DNA from: Actinomycetota bacterium
GTDB taxonomy: Bacteria; Actinomycetota; Actinomycetes; Mycobacteriales; Micromonosporaceae
Direction: 5' to 3'
Assembly (NCBI GenBank): GCA_005885555.1
Contig: VAWN01000030.1
Span: 1-64,000, forward strand
Length of the DNA: 64,000 nt
The first letter of the stretch is position 1. Every line of letters starts with the position of its first letter. Positions 8,846 through 17,408 of this stretch are shown here, one piece after another. Both the position numbers and the translations under genes were made by a program. The notes beneath the pieces are model-generated. The model saw nothing but the letters and a program-made list of their open reading frames with translations, was not told the DNA's origin and searched no databases.

Positions 8846-11094
8846 TCAGAAGACGACGATCACATAGTTGCTGCTGCCCGTGCTGCCGTTCGGGCCCAGC
8901 GCCACCTGACCGGCCGGGAACGTCCTGGTGAAGACCTCGAACGTCCGCGGCGTGCTCTCGTTGTTCTTCAGTGAGGTGCCGGTGTCGACCCAGCTGGAGT
9001 CCATCCATGGACGCCGGCCGATCCGGGTGTCCACCGCGACGGCGACCGTCGCCGAGGTGCTGATCGTGAAGGTCACCAGCGGGTCGGCCGTGGCCCCCTT
9101 GGAGTCGTTGGCCGTGCGGATCCACTGGGCCCCGTTCAGCGCCGACGGTACCGCGGTGAGGGTGAACGTGCGGTCGCCGTACTGCACGCTGCCCACGCGC
9201 AGGTTCGACTGGATCGACCAGTCCGCGGCGTTGGCCGAATCGGCCACCGACAGGCCGCTGATGACCAGGCCGCCGGTCGTCCCGACGGCCAGCGTGGCCG
9301 TCGCCGTATGCGTGGTCGTCCCGGCGGTACCGGTCACCGCGATGGCGAAACTGCCCGACGCGTTACTCGGTACCGGGATGGTCAGCACCGAACTGCCGCC
9401 TGCCGCCACCGGGTTGACGCTGAACGTCGGGGTGGACCCGCTGGGCGCGCCGCTCACGCTCAGCGACACGTTGCCGGGGGTACCCGACACCACGCTGGTG
9501 GACACCGTGAACTTCGCCGTGCCACCGGCGCTGACCGTCTGGCTGGCCGGGCTGATCCCGATCGAGAAGTCGCTGCCCTGGCTCGGGCAGGACTGGGTCG
9601 AGCCGGTCGCGGTCACGCGCAGCGCGCCACCCGCGGTGTTGGTGCTGTTCTGCACGCAGAACGGGTTGACGGTCTGGAACACCACGTCCGTGGAACCGGT
9701 GCTGCGCTCGGCCTGGAAGCCGTCGAACGTCACCTGGCTGCCGGTGTCGGCGATGACCGCCGGCCGGGCGTCACCGCTGCTCACCTCGACCCGGCTGCCG
9801 CCGGTGAAGTGGATGTTGTTGGCGTTGTGGATGTACCAGCCGTACGCCGGCCGGGTACCGATGCTGTTCGGGTTGTAGTCGGTCGAGTTGTTGCTCGGCA
9901 CGCCGGTGCCGATGTTGGCATGCCCGCCCGGCACGGTGATCTTCACGTTGTTGAACGTCACGTTGCTCGGCTCGTGCGAGGTGTCCGCGCCCCAGATCGT
10001 CGGGCTGAACTGCGGGCTGCTCTTGCCGGCGATGGTGATGTCGTCATAGGTGATGTTGTTGATGTGCCCGACGCCGGGGCTGTCGCCGCACCGCTTACGG
10101 GTACCGATCTTCTGCATGACCGGTGACGCCACGTTGGTCACGTTGATGTTGCGGTAGTGCACGTCGGAAATGGTCGCGCCGTCCATCGACACCAGGCCCA
10201 GACCCGACTTGCTCGCCCCGGTGATGGTGATCGTGTCGAAGTTGTAGTCGGTGAAGTTGCTGCACGTCTCCGAACCGAACATCAGCGCGTTGCAGCACCC
10301 GGCCCGCAGCGTCGCGTTCATCACCGTCACGTGACCCTGGGCGCGTCGTCGTTGGCCTGGTCGTCGATGTTGGTGATGGTCGCGTGCGAGGTGTTGATGA
10401 TGTTCCAGCCGTCGCGGTCGGACGCGGTACGGATGGTCAGGTGGTCGGAGACCACGCCGTCGCAGCCGTTGATGAGCGCGGCGAAATGCCCACCACGGGC
10501 CAGCGTGATGCCGCTGAGCGTGAGGCCCTTGCAGTTGGTCAGCGAGATCAGCTTGTCGGCCTGGCCGCTGCTCGGGTTGCCGGTGATGAAGTGGCCGTTG
10601 CCGGTGATCGTTCCGGAACCGACGAAGCCGATGTTCGTCAGGCCGTCGCCGAAGAACATCGCGTCGTGGAAGTGGCTGTGCCCGAAGTCCTGGAACGCCG
10701 AGTTGGGGTTGGACTCGGGAGCGTCGTACCCGGACGAGGCACCGGTGAGCGCCGCCCCGCCGTCCACCATGATGGTGATGTTGCTGTGTAGGTGGATCGT
10801 GTGCCCGGTCAGGTAGGTGGCGCTGGTACCGCCGGGAAACTCGACGGTACCGCCGCCGGCCGTGTTGGCCGCGTCGACGGCCTTCTGGATCGCGGCGGCG
10901 TCGTTGGTCGTGCCGTCGCCCTTCGCGCCGAAGTTCTTCACGTTGAACACCGCGTCCGGCGAGATGGCGCCGCTCGGGCTGAACGCGCCGGCCGACGCGA
11001 TGCCCGCGGTGCTCGCCGCCGCCAGTGCGGTCGTGCCGAGGACGGCAAGTAACAGCCGCTTCGACCCGACCCTGCGAACTGGGATTCCTCGCAC
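8846..11094 (-). pseudogene. GH28-like secreted pectinase, broken by an internal deletion/frameshift
   Basis: The first frame (11094 down to 10327) encodes a signal peptide and a right-handed beta-helix start (FNVKNFGAKGDGTTNDAAAIQKAVDAA). It runs to SDRDGWNIINTSHATITN and NDDA, then shifts and stops. The second frame (10330 to 8846) resumes with HVTVMNATLRAGCCNALMFGSE, YDDITIAGKSSPQFSPTIWG, an Ig-like domain and a C-terminal module ending SSNYVIVVF. In GH28-type proteins a KSDWALG-like stretch normally follows the DDA motif; here it is missing, so this looks like a short out-of-frame deletion at about 10330 rather than a single-base error. The start is taken as GTG 11094 (AAGGAGAGG before it). 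Substrate would be a homogalacturonan-like pectin. Confidence 0.8.
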
Positions 11095-11130
11095 GAGCCT
11101 CTCCTTATTACCGCCGCTGGGGGACTTACT

Positions 11131-11189
11131 TGCAAACCTTTTCATGGATCTGGTTCGATCAGGCTAAGAGCCGGCCATCGGACCGTCAA
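11131..11189 (-). promoter_or_regulatory. Promoter and LacI-type operator of the GH28-like gene
   Basis: Minus strand: TTGACG (11184-11189) and TAGCCT (11161-11166) spaced 17 bp, then TGAAAAGGTTTGCA (11131-11144), close to the TGMAAACGTTTKCA style of LacI-family operators. The rest of the 297-bp gap to the divergent fucosidase gene holds no gene. Confidence 0.55.
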
Positions 11190-11391
11190 GGCGGCGGCAT
11201 GAACGATTTTGCATGCAGGAAATACCTTTTGCCGACGGGAATCCGTTGCCGTCACGTGGAATGCCGCAATCGGTTGCAGCCCGGCGGACCAGGCAATCCG
11301 CCGTACGGGAGAACATTGACGGTCGTCCCTGGGAGTTCATATCGTCCTCTCATATCGCGCCCGACCGCGCGCGGACTCTGAGAGGCCCCAG

Positions 11392-13560
11392 ATGCGTACC
11401 AAGAGAAAGGTCGCCGTCCTCGCCGCCGCCGCGGCCCTGGTTGCGGCGCTGTTGGCGATACCCGGCGGACCCGCCCGTGCCGACCTGTTCAACCCGCGCC
11501 AGGACTGGCTGCGCGCCGCGACCGCGGGACTGTTCCTGCACTGGGGCGAGCGCACATCGCCGGCCCAGACCAACTGCACCACCTGGGAGAACGACGTCAA
11601 CAACGCCGGCTGGGACGCCAACTTCTGGGTACAGGAGGCCAAGAAGCTGCACACCCAGTACATCGTGCTGGCCGCGTTCCACAGCCGCCTCGGGTACGCG
11701 CGGGCGTGGCCGTCGAAGATCCCCGGTACCTGCAGCACCAAGCGCGACTACCTCGGTGAGCTGCTGACCGCCGCGCACAACGGCGGCCTGCGCCTGATCC
11801 TGTACATGACCGACGACCCGTCGCACCACGCCGAGAACGGGTTCGAGTACTTCAACTCCTCGGCGTTCTCCAAGTTCGCCGGGCACACCGTGGACCTGTC
11901 CACCCGCGACGGCTTCGGCGAGTTCAGCTACGACAACTTCCAGGAGGTCATGGACAACTACCCCACGCTGGACGGTTTCTGGATCGACAACCTGAACGCG
12001 TACTGGAACTCGCACAACCTCTGGGACCAGGTCCGCACGAAGCGGCCGAACATGTTGCTGTCCAACAACAACGAGGACACCCCGGCGTTCGACACCGTCG
12101 ACCACGAGCAGAAGACCGGGATGACCCCGTCGTACGACATGCCGCAGGCGATCTGGACCTCGCCGCCGCGGCTGACCGAAGCCGACTACAAGCTGCCGTC
12201 AAGCGGCGCGTGGTGGTTCGACGGCTCAAACTCCACAGTGGACAGAAAGCTGAACATCGGCCGGTTCGTCACCAACGCGGGTTCGTCCATCAAGTCGCTG
12301 ATGGACGAGCAGGCCATGCAGGGCGGCAAGTTCCCGTCCAACCAGGCGGACTACAACAATTTCTTCAACGGGTACATGAACCAGATCTGGGAGTCGATCG
12401 GCGGTACCGACGGCGGCGGCTACGGCAAGGGTGGCCTCAAGCCCGGATCGTTCGGCAACGGCGCGTACGGCGTCACCACGGTCAGCCGCGCCGACCCGAC
12501 ACTGAACTACGTGCACGTCCTGGACAAGCCGACGTCGGGCAGCTCGATCACGGTGCGGGACAACGGGTACCAGGTGACCCGGGTGACCGACCTGCGTACC
12601 GGTGCCACGCGCAACTTCACCCAGGCCGCTGGCAGCATCACGATCAGCGGGATCACCACCTGGGACCCGTTCGACACGGTGCTCAAGGTGGAGACCAGCG
12701 GCCGGGTCGGCATCTACCCGAAGGGCACGGTGAGCGCGAGCGCGTCGGTCTCGGCCAGCGGGCACCCGGCCGCCGCCCTCGTCGACGGTGACGACGCGAC
12801 GTACTGGGACAACAACGCCACCCTGCCGGCCACGGTCACGCTCGATCTGGGCAGCGCCAGGAAGGTCGCCTACCTCGGCGTCAACCAGACCGAGTGGTCG
12901 GTGGCGTACAACCGCTCGTCCAGCGAGCAGCCGGCGCGCATCCGCGACTACTCGGTCGCGGTCAGCTCCGACGGCAGCTCGTTCAGCACGGTCAAGAGCG
13001 GCACCATGCCGGACAACCGAGGTGTGCAGTTCATCGACCTCAATGTCGCGTCGGCCCGGTTCGTGCGGCTGACCATCAGCAGTACCTGGGCGGCGTCGAG
13101 CGACTCCAAGCACTTCAAGAAGGAACGCATCAACGACATCTACGTGGCGTCGGACTACCCGGGTGGCTCGGTCACCCCGCCACCCAACCGCTTCGAGGCC
13201 GAGTCCGCGACGCTGTCCCAGGCCGCGGTCGCGACCAACCACAGCGGATTCAGCGGTACCGGTTTCGTCGACTACACCAACGTGGCCGGCGGGTTCGTCC
13301 AGTGGTCGGTCAACGCCGCGGCCGCGGGCGGTGCCACGCTGACGATCCGGTTCGCCAACGGCAGCACGGCGGCCCGGCCGATGGACATCAGCGTGAACGG
13401 CGGCGCGGCGACGTCGGTGAGCTTCCCGGTGACCGGTTCGTGGGACACCTGGCAGACGGTCACGGTACCGGCGACGCTCGTGGCCGGAAGCAACACGGTG
13501 CGGGCCACCGCGACCGGCGCCGCCGGTGGGCCGAACGTGGACTGGTTGGAAATCAGCTGA
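11392..13560 (+). CDS. Secreted alpha-L-fucosidase-like glycosidase with CBM32 and CBM6/35 modules
   Basis: A 722-residue exported enzyme. Signal peptide: MRTKRKVAVLAAAAALVAAL to PARA. The catalytic part resembles GH29: AGLFLHWGERTSP (the HWG strand), YIVLAAFHSRLGYARAWPS, and LDGFWIDNLNAYW, in which Asp is positioned like the GH29 nucleophile. From about residue 440 an F5/8-type C (CBM32) domain follows (SGHPAAALVDGDDATYWDNN, ARFVRLTISS). From about residue 605 a CBM6/CBM35 module begins (RFEAESATLSQAA, ending NVDWLEIS). The residue after HWG differs from classical fucosidases, so specificity is uncertain. GAGAGG precedes the ATG. Confidence 0.8.
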   Translation: MRTKRKVAVLAAAAALVAALLAIPGGPARADLFNPRQDWLRAATAGLFLHWGERTSPAQTNCTTWENDVNNAGWDANFWVQEAKKLHTQYIVLAAFHSRLGYARAWPSKIPGTCSTKRDYLGELLTAAHNGGLRLILYMTDDPSHHAENGFEYFNSSAFSKFAGHTVDLSTRDGFGEFSYDNFQEVMDNYPTLDGFWIDNLNAYWNSHNLWDQVRTKRPNMLLSNNNEDTPAFDTVDHEQKTGMTPSYDMPQAIWTSPPRLTEADYKLPSSGAWWFDGSNSTVDRKLNIGRFVTNAGSSIKSLMDEQAMQGGKFPSNQADYNNFFNGYMNQIWESIGGTDGGGYGKGGLKPGSFGNGAYGVTTVSRADPTLNYVHVLDKPTSGSSITVRDNGYQVTRVTDLRTGATRNFTQAAGSITISGITTWDPFDTVLKVETSGRVGIYPKGTVSASASVSASGHPAAALVDGDDATYWDNNATLPATVTLDLGSARKVAYLGVNQTEWSVAYNRSSSEQPARIRDYSVAVSSDGSSFSTVKSGTMPDNRGVQFIDLNVASARFVRLTISSTWAASSDSKHFKKERINDIYVASDYPGGSVTPPPNRFEAESATLSQAAVATNHSGFSGTGFVDYTNVAGGFVQWSVNAAAAGGATLTIRFANGSTAARPMDISVNGGAATSVSFPVTGSWDTWQTVTVPATLVAGSNTVRATATGAAGGPNVDWLEIS

Positions 13561-13571
13561 CGTGGTGAAAG

Positions 13572-13597
13572 GGGGCGGATGCGGCGGCGTCCGCCCC
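13572..13597 (+). terminator. Hairpin after the fucosidase-like gene
   Basis: GGGGCGGA and TCCGCCCC form an 8-bp stem with a 10-nt loop 11 bp after the stop. It ends just before the TAGCCT box of the next gene. Confidence 0.6.
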
Positions 13598-13611
13598 GTT
13601 AGCCTTCCGGC

Positions 13612-14277
13612 ATGCCGTTGCATGTGCACACCTTCGGGCCGCCCGACGGCCGGCCGCTGCTCGCCCTGCCCGGGCTGCGCGGGCCCGGCCTGGTCTGGCG
13701 GCACCTCGCCGAGACGCAGCTTGCCGACATGCGCGTGTACGCACCGGACCTGCGCGGGCAGGGGTCCTCCGTGCAGGAACCGCCGTGGACCCTGGAACAG
13801 CACGCCGCCGACGTCCTGGACACCCTCGACGCCATCGGCCTTCCCGAGGTCGACGTCGTCGCGCAATCGTTCAGCGGCGCGGTGGCGGTGTCGCTCAACG
13901 CGGCCGCGTCGGGTCGGGTACGGCGGCTGATCCTGCTCGACCCGACGATCCGGGTACCCGCCGGCGTGGCGGACGTGATGGCCCGGCGCGCGCTCGACGA
14001 GCGGGCCGAGGGCGGCCGGGAGGAGGGCGGTCCCGCGCACCCGGCCGCGGTCGTCACCGGGTTCTCCGAACTGGCCCGCCCGCTGCCCGACCCGCCCACC
14101 GGCACCGCGATCCTGTTCGTCGTCGCGACCCGGTCGCCGGCCTGGCGCGGGTACCTGCCGGACTGGCAGGACGCGCTGGGCGCGGACCTGACCGTGGTCG
14201 AGGTGGACTGCGGCCACCAGGTGCTGCTGGAGGAGCCGGAACGGACCGGCGAGCTGATCCGGGCGTTCGTCAGGTGA
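13612..14277 (+). CDS. Alpha/beta hydrolase
   Basis: A 221-residue single-domain alpha/beta hydrolase. The nucleophile elbow is AQSFSGA (Ser at about 86, with Gln-Ser in place of the usual His-Ser), the acid is the Asp of LLDPTIRVP and the base is the His of DCGHQVLLEEP. The lid is short. TAGCCT at 13600-13605 is followed by exactly 6 nt and then the ATG, so the transcript is probably leaderless. It converges with, and overlaps by 8 bp, the ornithine-cyclodeaminase-like gene. Substrate unknown. Confidence 0.85.
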   Translation: MPLHVHTFGPPDGRPLLALPGLRGPGLVWRHLAETQLADMRVYAPDLRGQGSSVQEPPWTLEQHAADVLDTLDAIGLPEVDVVAQSFSGAVAVSLNAAASGRVRRLILLDPTIRVPAGVADVMARRALDERAEGGREEGGPAHPAAVVTGFSELARPLPDPPTGTAILFVVATRSPAWRGYLPDWQDALGADLTVVEVDCGHQVLLEEPERTGELIRAFVR

Positions 14278-15163
14278 ACAGCGTCGCGGCCACGGCGACG
14301 TCGGTACCCGCGAGGCCCACCGAGCAGAACAGCGTGGTCGCGTCCGGCCGGGCCACCTCGCCGGCCTGGACGGCGGCCAGCGACACCATCCGCGCGCGGT
14401 CCGGGGTACCGGTGAGGAAGTACGGGTGCGCGTACCGGTCCACCTGGTCGAGCGAGTCGGTGGCGATCAGGCCGGCCCGCGCCGCGAGCGCCACCGGGCA
14501 TTCGTGCCGGCCGGTCCCCTTCGGCCCGACCGTCGTCACGTGGCTGCCCGGCCGCACCCAGTCGGCCTCGATGACCGGTGTGCCGCTGTTCGTCGCGAGT
14601 ACCACGAGATCGGCCTCCTCGACCGCCTCCCGGGCCTCGCCGACGGGCGACGCGGCGAGGTCCAGCTCGGCGCGGCAGCGGTGCGCGAACCGCTCCCGGC
14701 GCCCACGGTCCCGGCTGTGCACGCGCACCTCGCGCAGCGACCGCACGGCGCGCAGCGCCCAGAGCTGGCTCCACGCCTGGGTACCGGTGCCGACCAGCCC
14801 GACGGTCGCGGCCGCCGGGTCGGCGAGCAGGTCGACCGCGACCGCCCCGATCGCACCCGTGCGCGCCGCGCCGAGCCAGGTGCCCACGGCGGCGCCGAGC
14901 ACCTCGCCGGTCCGGTCGTCGAAGACCACGGTCACCTGGTCGGCACCTGTGGTCGGCATCGTGTCGTAGACGCGGAACCCGTAGCCGACCCCGGCCACGC
15001 GGCCGGCCGTGAAGACCAGGTCACCGCCGGCGAGCGGGACGGGTACCCGCGGCGGAGCGGACAATCCGCCGGCGTGCTGCGCGGCCAGCGTCGCGCGTAC
15101 CGCGTCGACCGCGGCCCGCGGCGTCAGTGCGCGCCGCACCGCGGCGTCGTCAAGCACGATCAC
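14270..15163 (-). CDS. Ornithine cyclodeaminase / mu-crystallin family protein
   Basis: A 297-residue NAD(P)-dependent member of the OCD/mu-crystallin family; relatives include ornithine cyclodeaminase, alanine dehydrogenase and ketimine reductases. It shows the Rossmann motif VGLVGTGTQAWSQLWAL, the YGFRVYDTMP strand, GPKGTGRHECPVAL and a C-terminal SVGLAGTDVAVA. The GTG start (15161-15163) has TAGGCT 6 nt upstream (15170-15175), the leaderless arrangement. Which imino/amino acid it acts on is not evident. Confidence 0.85.
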   Translation of the reverse strand: MIVLDDAAVRRALTPRAAVDAVRATLAAQHAGGLSAPPRVPVPLAGGDLVFTAGRVAGVGYGFRVYDTMPTTGADQVTVVFDDRTGEVLGAAVGTWLGAARTGAIGAVAVDLLADPAAATVGLVGTGTQAWSQLWALRAVRSLREVRVHSRDRGRRERFAHRCRAELDLAASPVGEAREAVEEADLVVLATNSGTPVIEADWVRPGSHVTTVGPKGTGRHECPVALAARAGLIATDSLDQVDRYAHPYFLTGTPDRARMVSLAAVQAGEVARPDATTLFCSVGLAGTDVAVAATLFT

Positions 15164-15172
15164 CGTCGGAGC

Positions 15173-15967
15173 CTACGTGGTACGGAGCAGCCGCGCGGTC
15201 CGCAGCAGCCGCGGCCAGCCGACCCCCTCCCGGCGCAACGTGGCCCAGACCGCCTTGCCACCCGCGGTGCGCACGAAGCCCCACGTGGCCGCGACGGCGT
15301 CGACCAGGCGCAGGCCGTATCCGCCGCTCGCCAGCGCGTACGGCACGGGCGGCGGGTCGACCGGACGGGGCGGCCGCGGGCTGCCGTCGCGGGCCACGAT
15401 GTGCAGGTACCGGGTCCGTGCCGCGGCGACCAGGCGCAGCGGCGGCGCGCCGTGCCGGACGGCGTTGCCGGTCAGTTCGGACGCGATCAGCTCTGCCGCC
15501 ATGCACAACTGCGGCAGCCCCCATTCGAGGCAGGCCGTGGAGACCAGGCGCCGGGCCTGGCGCTGCGCATCCGGCCCGAACGGCAGGTCCGCCCGCAGCG
15601 CCGGCGGTCCCGGCTCCGGTTCATCCAGCGCCGCGACCGCACTCGCCCAGTCCTCGTGTACCGGCAGCATCCGGCCCAGGTTCCAGCGGGCGAACCGGTC
15701 GGCAACCGGACCGGACGGCGCGCACAGCAGCACCGGCGGGGCGCCCGGCCAGGAGCGCGCCTGCCGCGCGACGGTCGGGAACACCACCAGCGGCAGGTCC
15801 GAGTCGACGTGTAGACCGGACACGTCGACGATCAGCCCGGTGGGGCAGTCGGCGAGGCATTTGAGGAGGATCCCGCGCACGCGCGGTACCCCCTCCAGGG
15901 TCAGCATTCCGGTGAGGACCACGGTGACCAGTTCGCCGGTGCGGGCGACCCGCACGTCGGTCGGCAT
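15173..15967 (-). CDS. STAS domain fused to HATPase (anti-sigma factor kinase-like)
   Basis: A 264-residue regulator. Residues 1 to about 105 look like a STAS domain (VVLTGMLTLEGVPRVRGIL, TGLIVDVSGLHVDSDLPLVVF). The C-terminal half is a GHKL ATPase of the RsbW/SpoIIAB type, with the N-box ELIASELTGNAVRHG and the G-box GGYGLRLVDAV. Such proteins phosphorylate anti-anti-sigma factors and bind sigma factors. ATG at 15965-15967 is used; a longer in-frame extension overlaps the upstream STAS gene and is unlikely. The separate STAS protein ends 4 bp upstream, so the two are an operon and probable partners. Confidence 0.85.
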   Translation of the reverse strand: MPTDVRVARTGELVTVVLTGMLTLEGVPRVRGILLKCLADCPTGLIVDVSGLHVDSDLPLVVFPTVARQARSWPGAPPVLLCAPSGPVADRFARWNLGRMLPVHEDWASAVAALDEPEPGPPALRADLPFGPDAQRQARRLVSTACLEWGLPQLCMAAELIASELTGNAVRHGAPPLRLVAAARTRYLHIVARDGSPRPPRPVDPPPVPYALASGGYGLRLVDAVAATWGFVRTAGGKAVWATLRREGVGWPRLLRTARLLRTT

Positions 15968-15971
15968 ATGC

Positions 15972-16331
15972 TCAGGCGCCCTTCGGGTACTCGTCCTTCT
16001 GGTCGAGCACGGACATACCCAGCGCTTCCGCAACGCCGGTGATATGTAGCACCCGGGCGACGACCCCGGTGGCGTTGCGCACGGTCAAGGAGCCGCCCGC
16101 GTCGTTTACCGCGTGGTACCCACGGACGAGCGCGTGAACCCCGCTGGAGTCGAGAAATCGGAGCCTCTCGAAGTCGACCACCACCCGCGGGGTGGCCGCG
16201 TGCCGGGCGGCCTCCAGCAGGGTCCGCTCAAGAACCTCGCTGACGGTCATGTCGACCTCGCCGGCGGCGTGGACGATCACCGCCCCGTCGTGGCGGGTGT
16301 CGGTGCGGACCTCGAACACGGTGGACTCCAC
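15972..16331 (-). CDS. STAS domain anti-sigma factor antagonist
   Basis: A 119-residue anti-anti-sigma factor (SpoIIAA/RsbV type). The phosphorylatable serine lies in RFLDSSGVHALV; VIVHAAGEVDMTVSEVLERTL is the first strand and helix. Dephosphorylated protein would bind the anti-sigma kinase and release a sigma factor; the adjacent HATPase is the obvious candidate kinase. Two GTG starts are possible, 16331 and 16319; the second has GGAG at a better distance. No sigma factor gene is adjacent. Confidence 0.88.
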   Translation of the reverse strand: MESTVFEVRTDTRHDGAVIVHAAGEVDMTVSEVLERTLLEAARHAATPRVVVDFERLRFLDSSGVHALVRGYHAVNDAGGSLTVRNATGVVARVLHITGVAEALGMSVLDQKDEYPKGA

Positions 16332-16487
16332 GTGCGGAAAACGGTTACGCCAGGGACAAAATACTCCGGGAGGTACCGGCCGGCGAAGCCCTCGAACGGG
16401 CCGAGAACCGGAGCGGTTCGGTTGCGCTCGGGTGCCTTTGGGTTTCCGCTATCCCGAAAGTCGCACCGGCTGCCTAGCGTATCCGCC

Positions 16488-16844
16488 ATGAACAGCAGCT
16501 ACGACGTCCCGACCGGTGTCGACGCCCGGGTCGCCCTTGATGAGCTCATGGCCCGGGTGGGTGTGGACGGCCTGGTCGCCGCGCTGCGCTCGCCCGGCCT
16601 GCTGGCCGCCGTGGACCAGCACGCCGCCGCGGTACGGGAGGCGATGCTCGTACGCGCCGGTCGCGTCGACGCCGCCGGCCTGGCCGACTACGCGAAGTCG
16701 GTCACCGCCGCCGCGCACCGCATGGGCCGGCCGCTGCCCGACCCCGCCGGGCACAGCGGCGACGTGGACTGGTCGCGGGCCGGCTGGCACCTGCTCCGGC
16801 TGCTCGCCGTCTGCTTCGTCGCCGAAGAGGGCGGCCTGCTCTAG
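16488..16844 (+). CDS. DUF6401-like small conserved protein
   Basis: A 118-residue actinobacterial protein of mostly helical character, ending in AGWHLLRLLAVCFVAEEGGLL. It resembles the DUF6401 family, for which no biochemical function is established; I am moderately sure of that assignment. The ATG at 16488 is preceded by TAGCGT at 16475-16480 with 7 nt between, so translation is probably leaderless; the longer upstream in-frame region overlaps the divergent STAS gene and is ignored. Confidence 0.7.
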   Translation: MNSSYDVPTGVDARVALDELMARVGVDGLVAALRSPGLLAAVDQHAAAVREAMLVRAGRVDAAGLADYAKSVTAAAHRMGRPLPDPAGHSGDVDWSRAGWHLLRLLAVCFVAEEGGLL

Positions 16845-16850
16845 CTCTGG

Positions 16851-17318
16851 TCACTGAGCCCGGTCGAGGGGTCCCCACTCGTCGGAGTCCTGCCCCTCGA
16901 CCGCCTTCTCGCACTGCGCCAGGGCCTCCTCGGAGATCCAGGCGACCGGCCGGCGGCATTTCACCAGTGGCTCGTTGTCCGGGCCGCGCCCGCACTGCTC
17001 GCCGACCAGTATCCAGGGGCGTACCCCCGGCCCGCGCCGGTCGCGCAGGTGCCGGTAGTCGTAGAGCCGGCGGGCCACCCACAGCCTCAGCGAGCGGTCA
17101 CCCCACCAGGGCTCGACCCGCAGCGGGTTGGCCGACAGCCCCGGCAGCGGTACCCCGGTCAGCGCGTCCCGGCTGGACTGTTCCGGCCGGTCGGTGTCTG
17201 CCGCGGGTCCCCGCGACCACCGCACGTACAGATCCTCGTCCGGGCCGGCGGCGGCCAGCAGAGCGGCCAGCTCGTCGAGGTCGTGGATGGTGGGCAGATC
17301 CTGGTCTCGTGGTACCAC
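16851..17318 (-). CDS. DUF6098 family protein
   Basis: A 155-residue conserved actinobacterial protein, recognisable by DLYVRWSRGP, SRDALTGVPLPGLSANPLRVEPWW, RLWVARRLYDYRHLRD and a C-terminal CRRPVAWISEEAL. No function is known and no membrane segment or signal is present. GTG at 17316-17318 is the apparent start, with only a weak AAGG element upstream. It converges with the DUF6401-like gene. Confidence 0.75.
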   Translation of the reverse strand: MVPRDQDLPTIHDLDELAALLAAAGPDEDLYVRWSRGPAADTDRPEQSSRDALTGVPLPGLSANPLRVEPWWGDRSLRLWVARRLYDYRHLRDRRGPGVRPWILVGEQCGRGPDNEPLVKCRRPVAWISEEALAQCEKAVEGQDSDEWGPLDRAQ

Positions 17319-17363
17319 GTCGCCTTGCGTGCCCGGGTTACTGACACTTACACATTGGAGCGT

Positions 17364-17401
17364 TTGACAACGTTGCCAGTATCGAATATCGCCGATAGCG
17401 T
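17364..17401 (+). promoter_or_regulatory. Promoter with overlapping LacI-type operator, GH59 gene
   Basis: TTGACA (17364-17369) overlaps the near-palindrome TGACAACGTTGCCA (17365-17378), centred on AACGTT as in LacI-family sites. A TATCGC box lies 17 bp after TTGACA. A second possible -10, TAGCGT at 17396-17401, ends 7 nt before the ATG. No ribosome site is seen. Confidence 0.6.
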
Positions 17402-17408
17402 CATTTTC

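Noticed and set aside
11131-11170. tRNA-like T-loop sequence GGTTCGATC
   Set aside because: No acceptor or anticodon stem can be folded around it.
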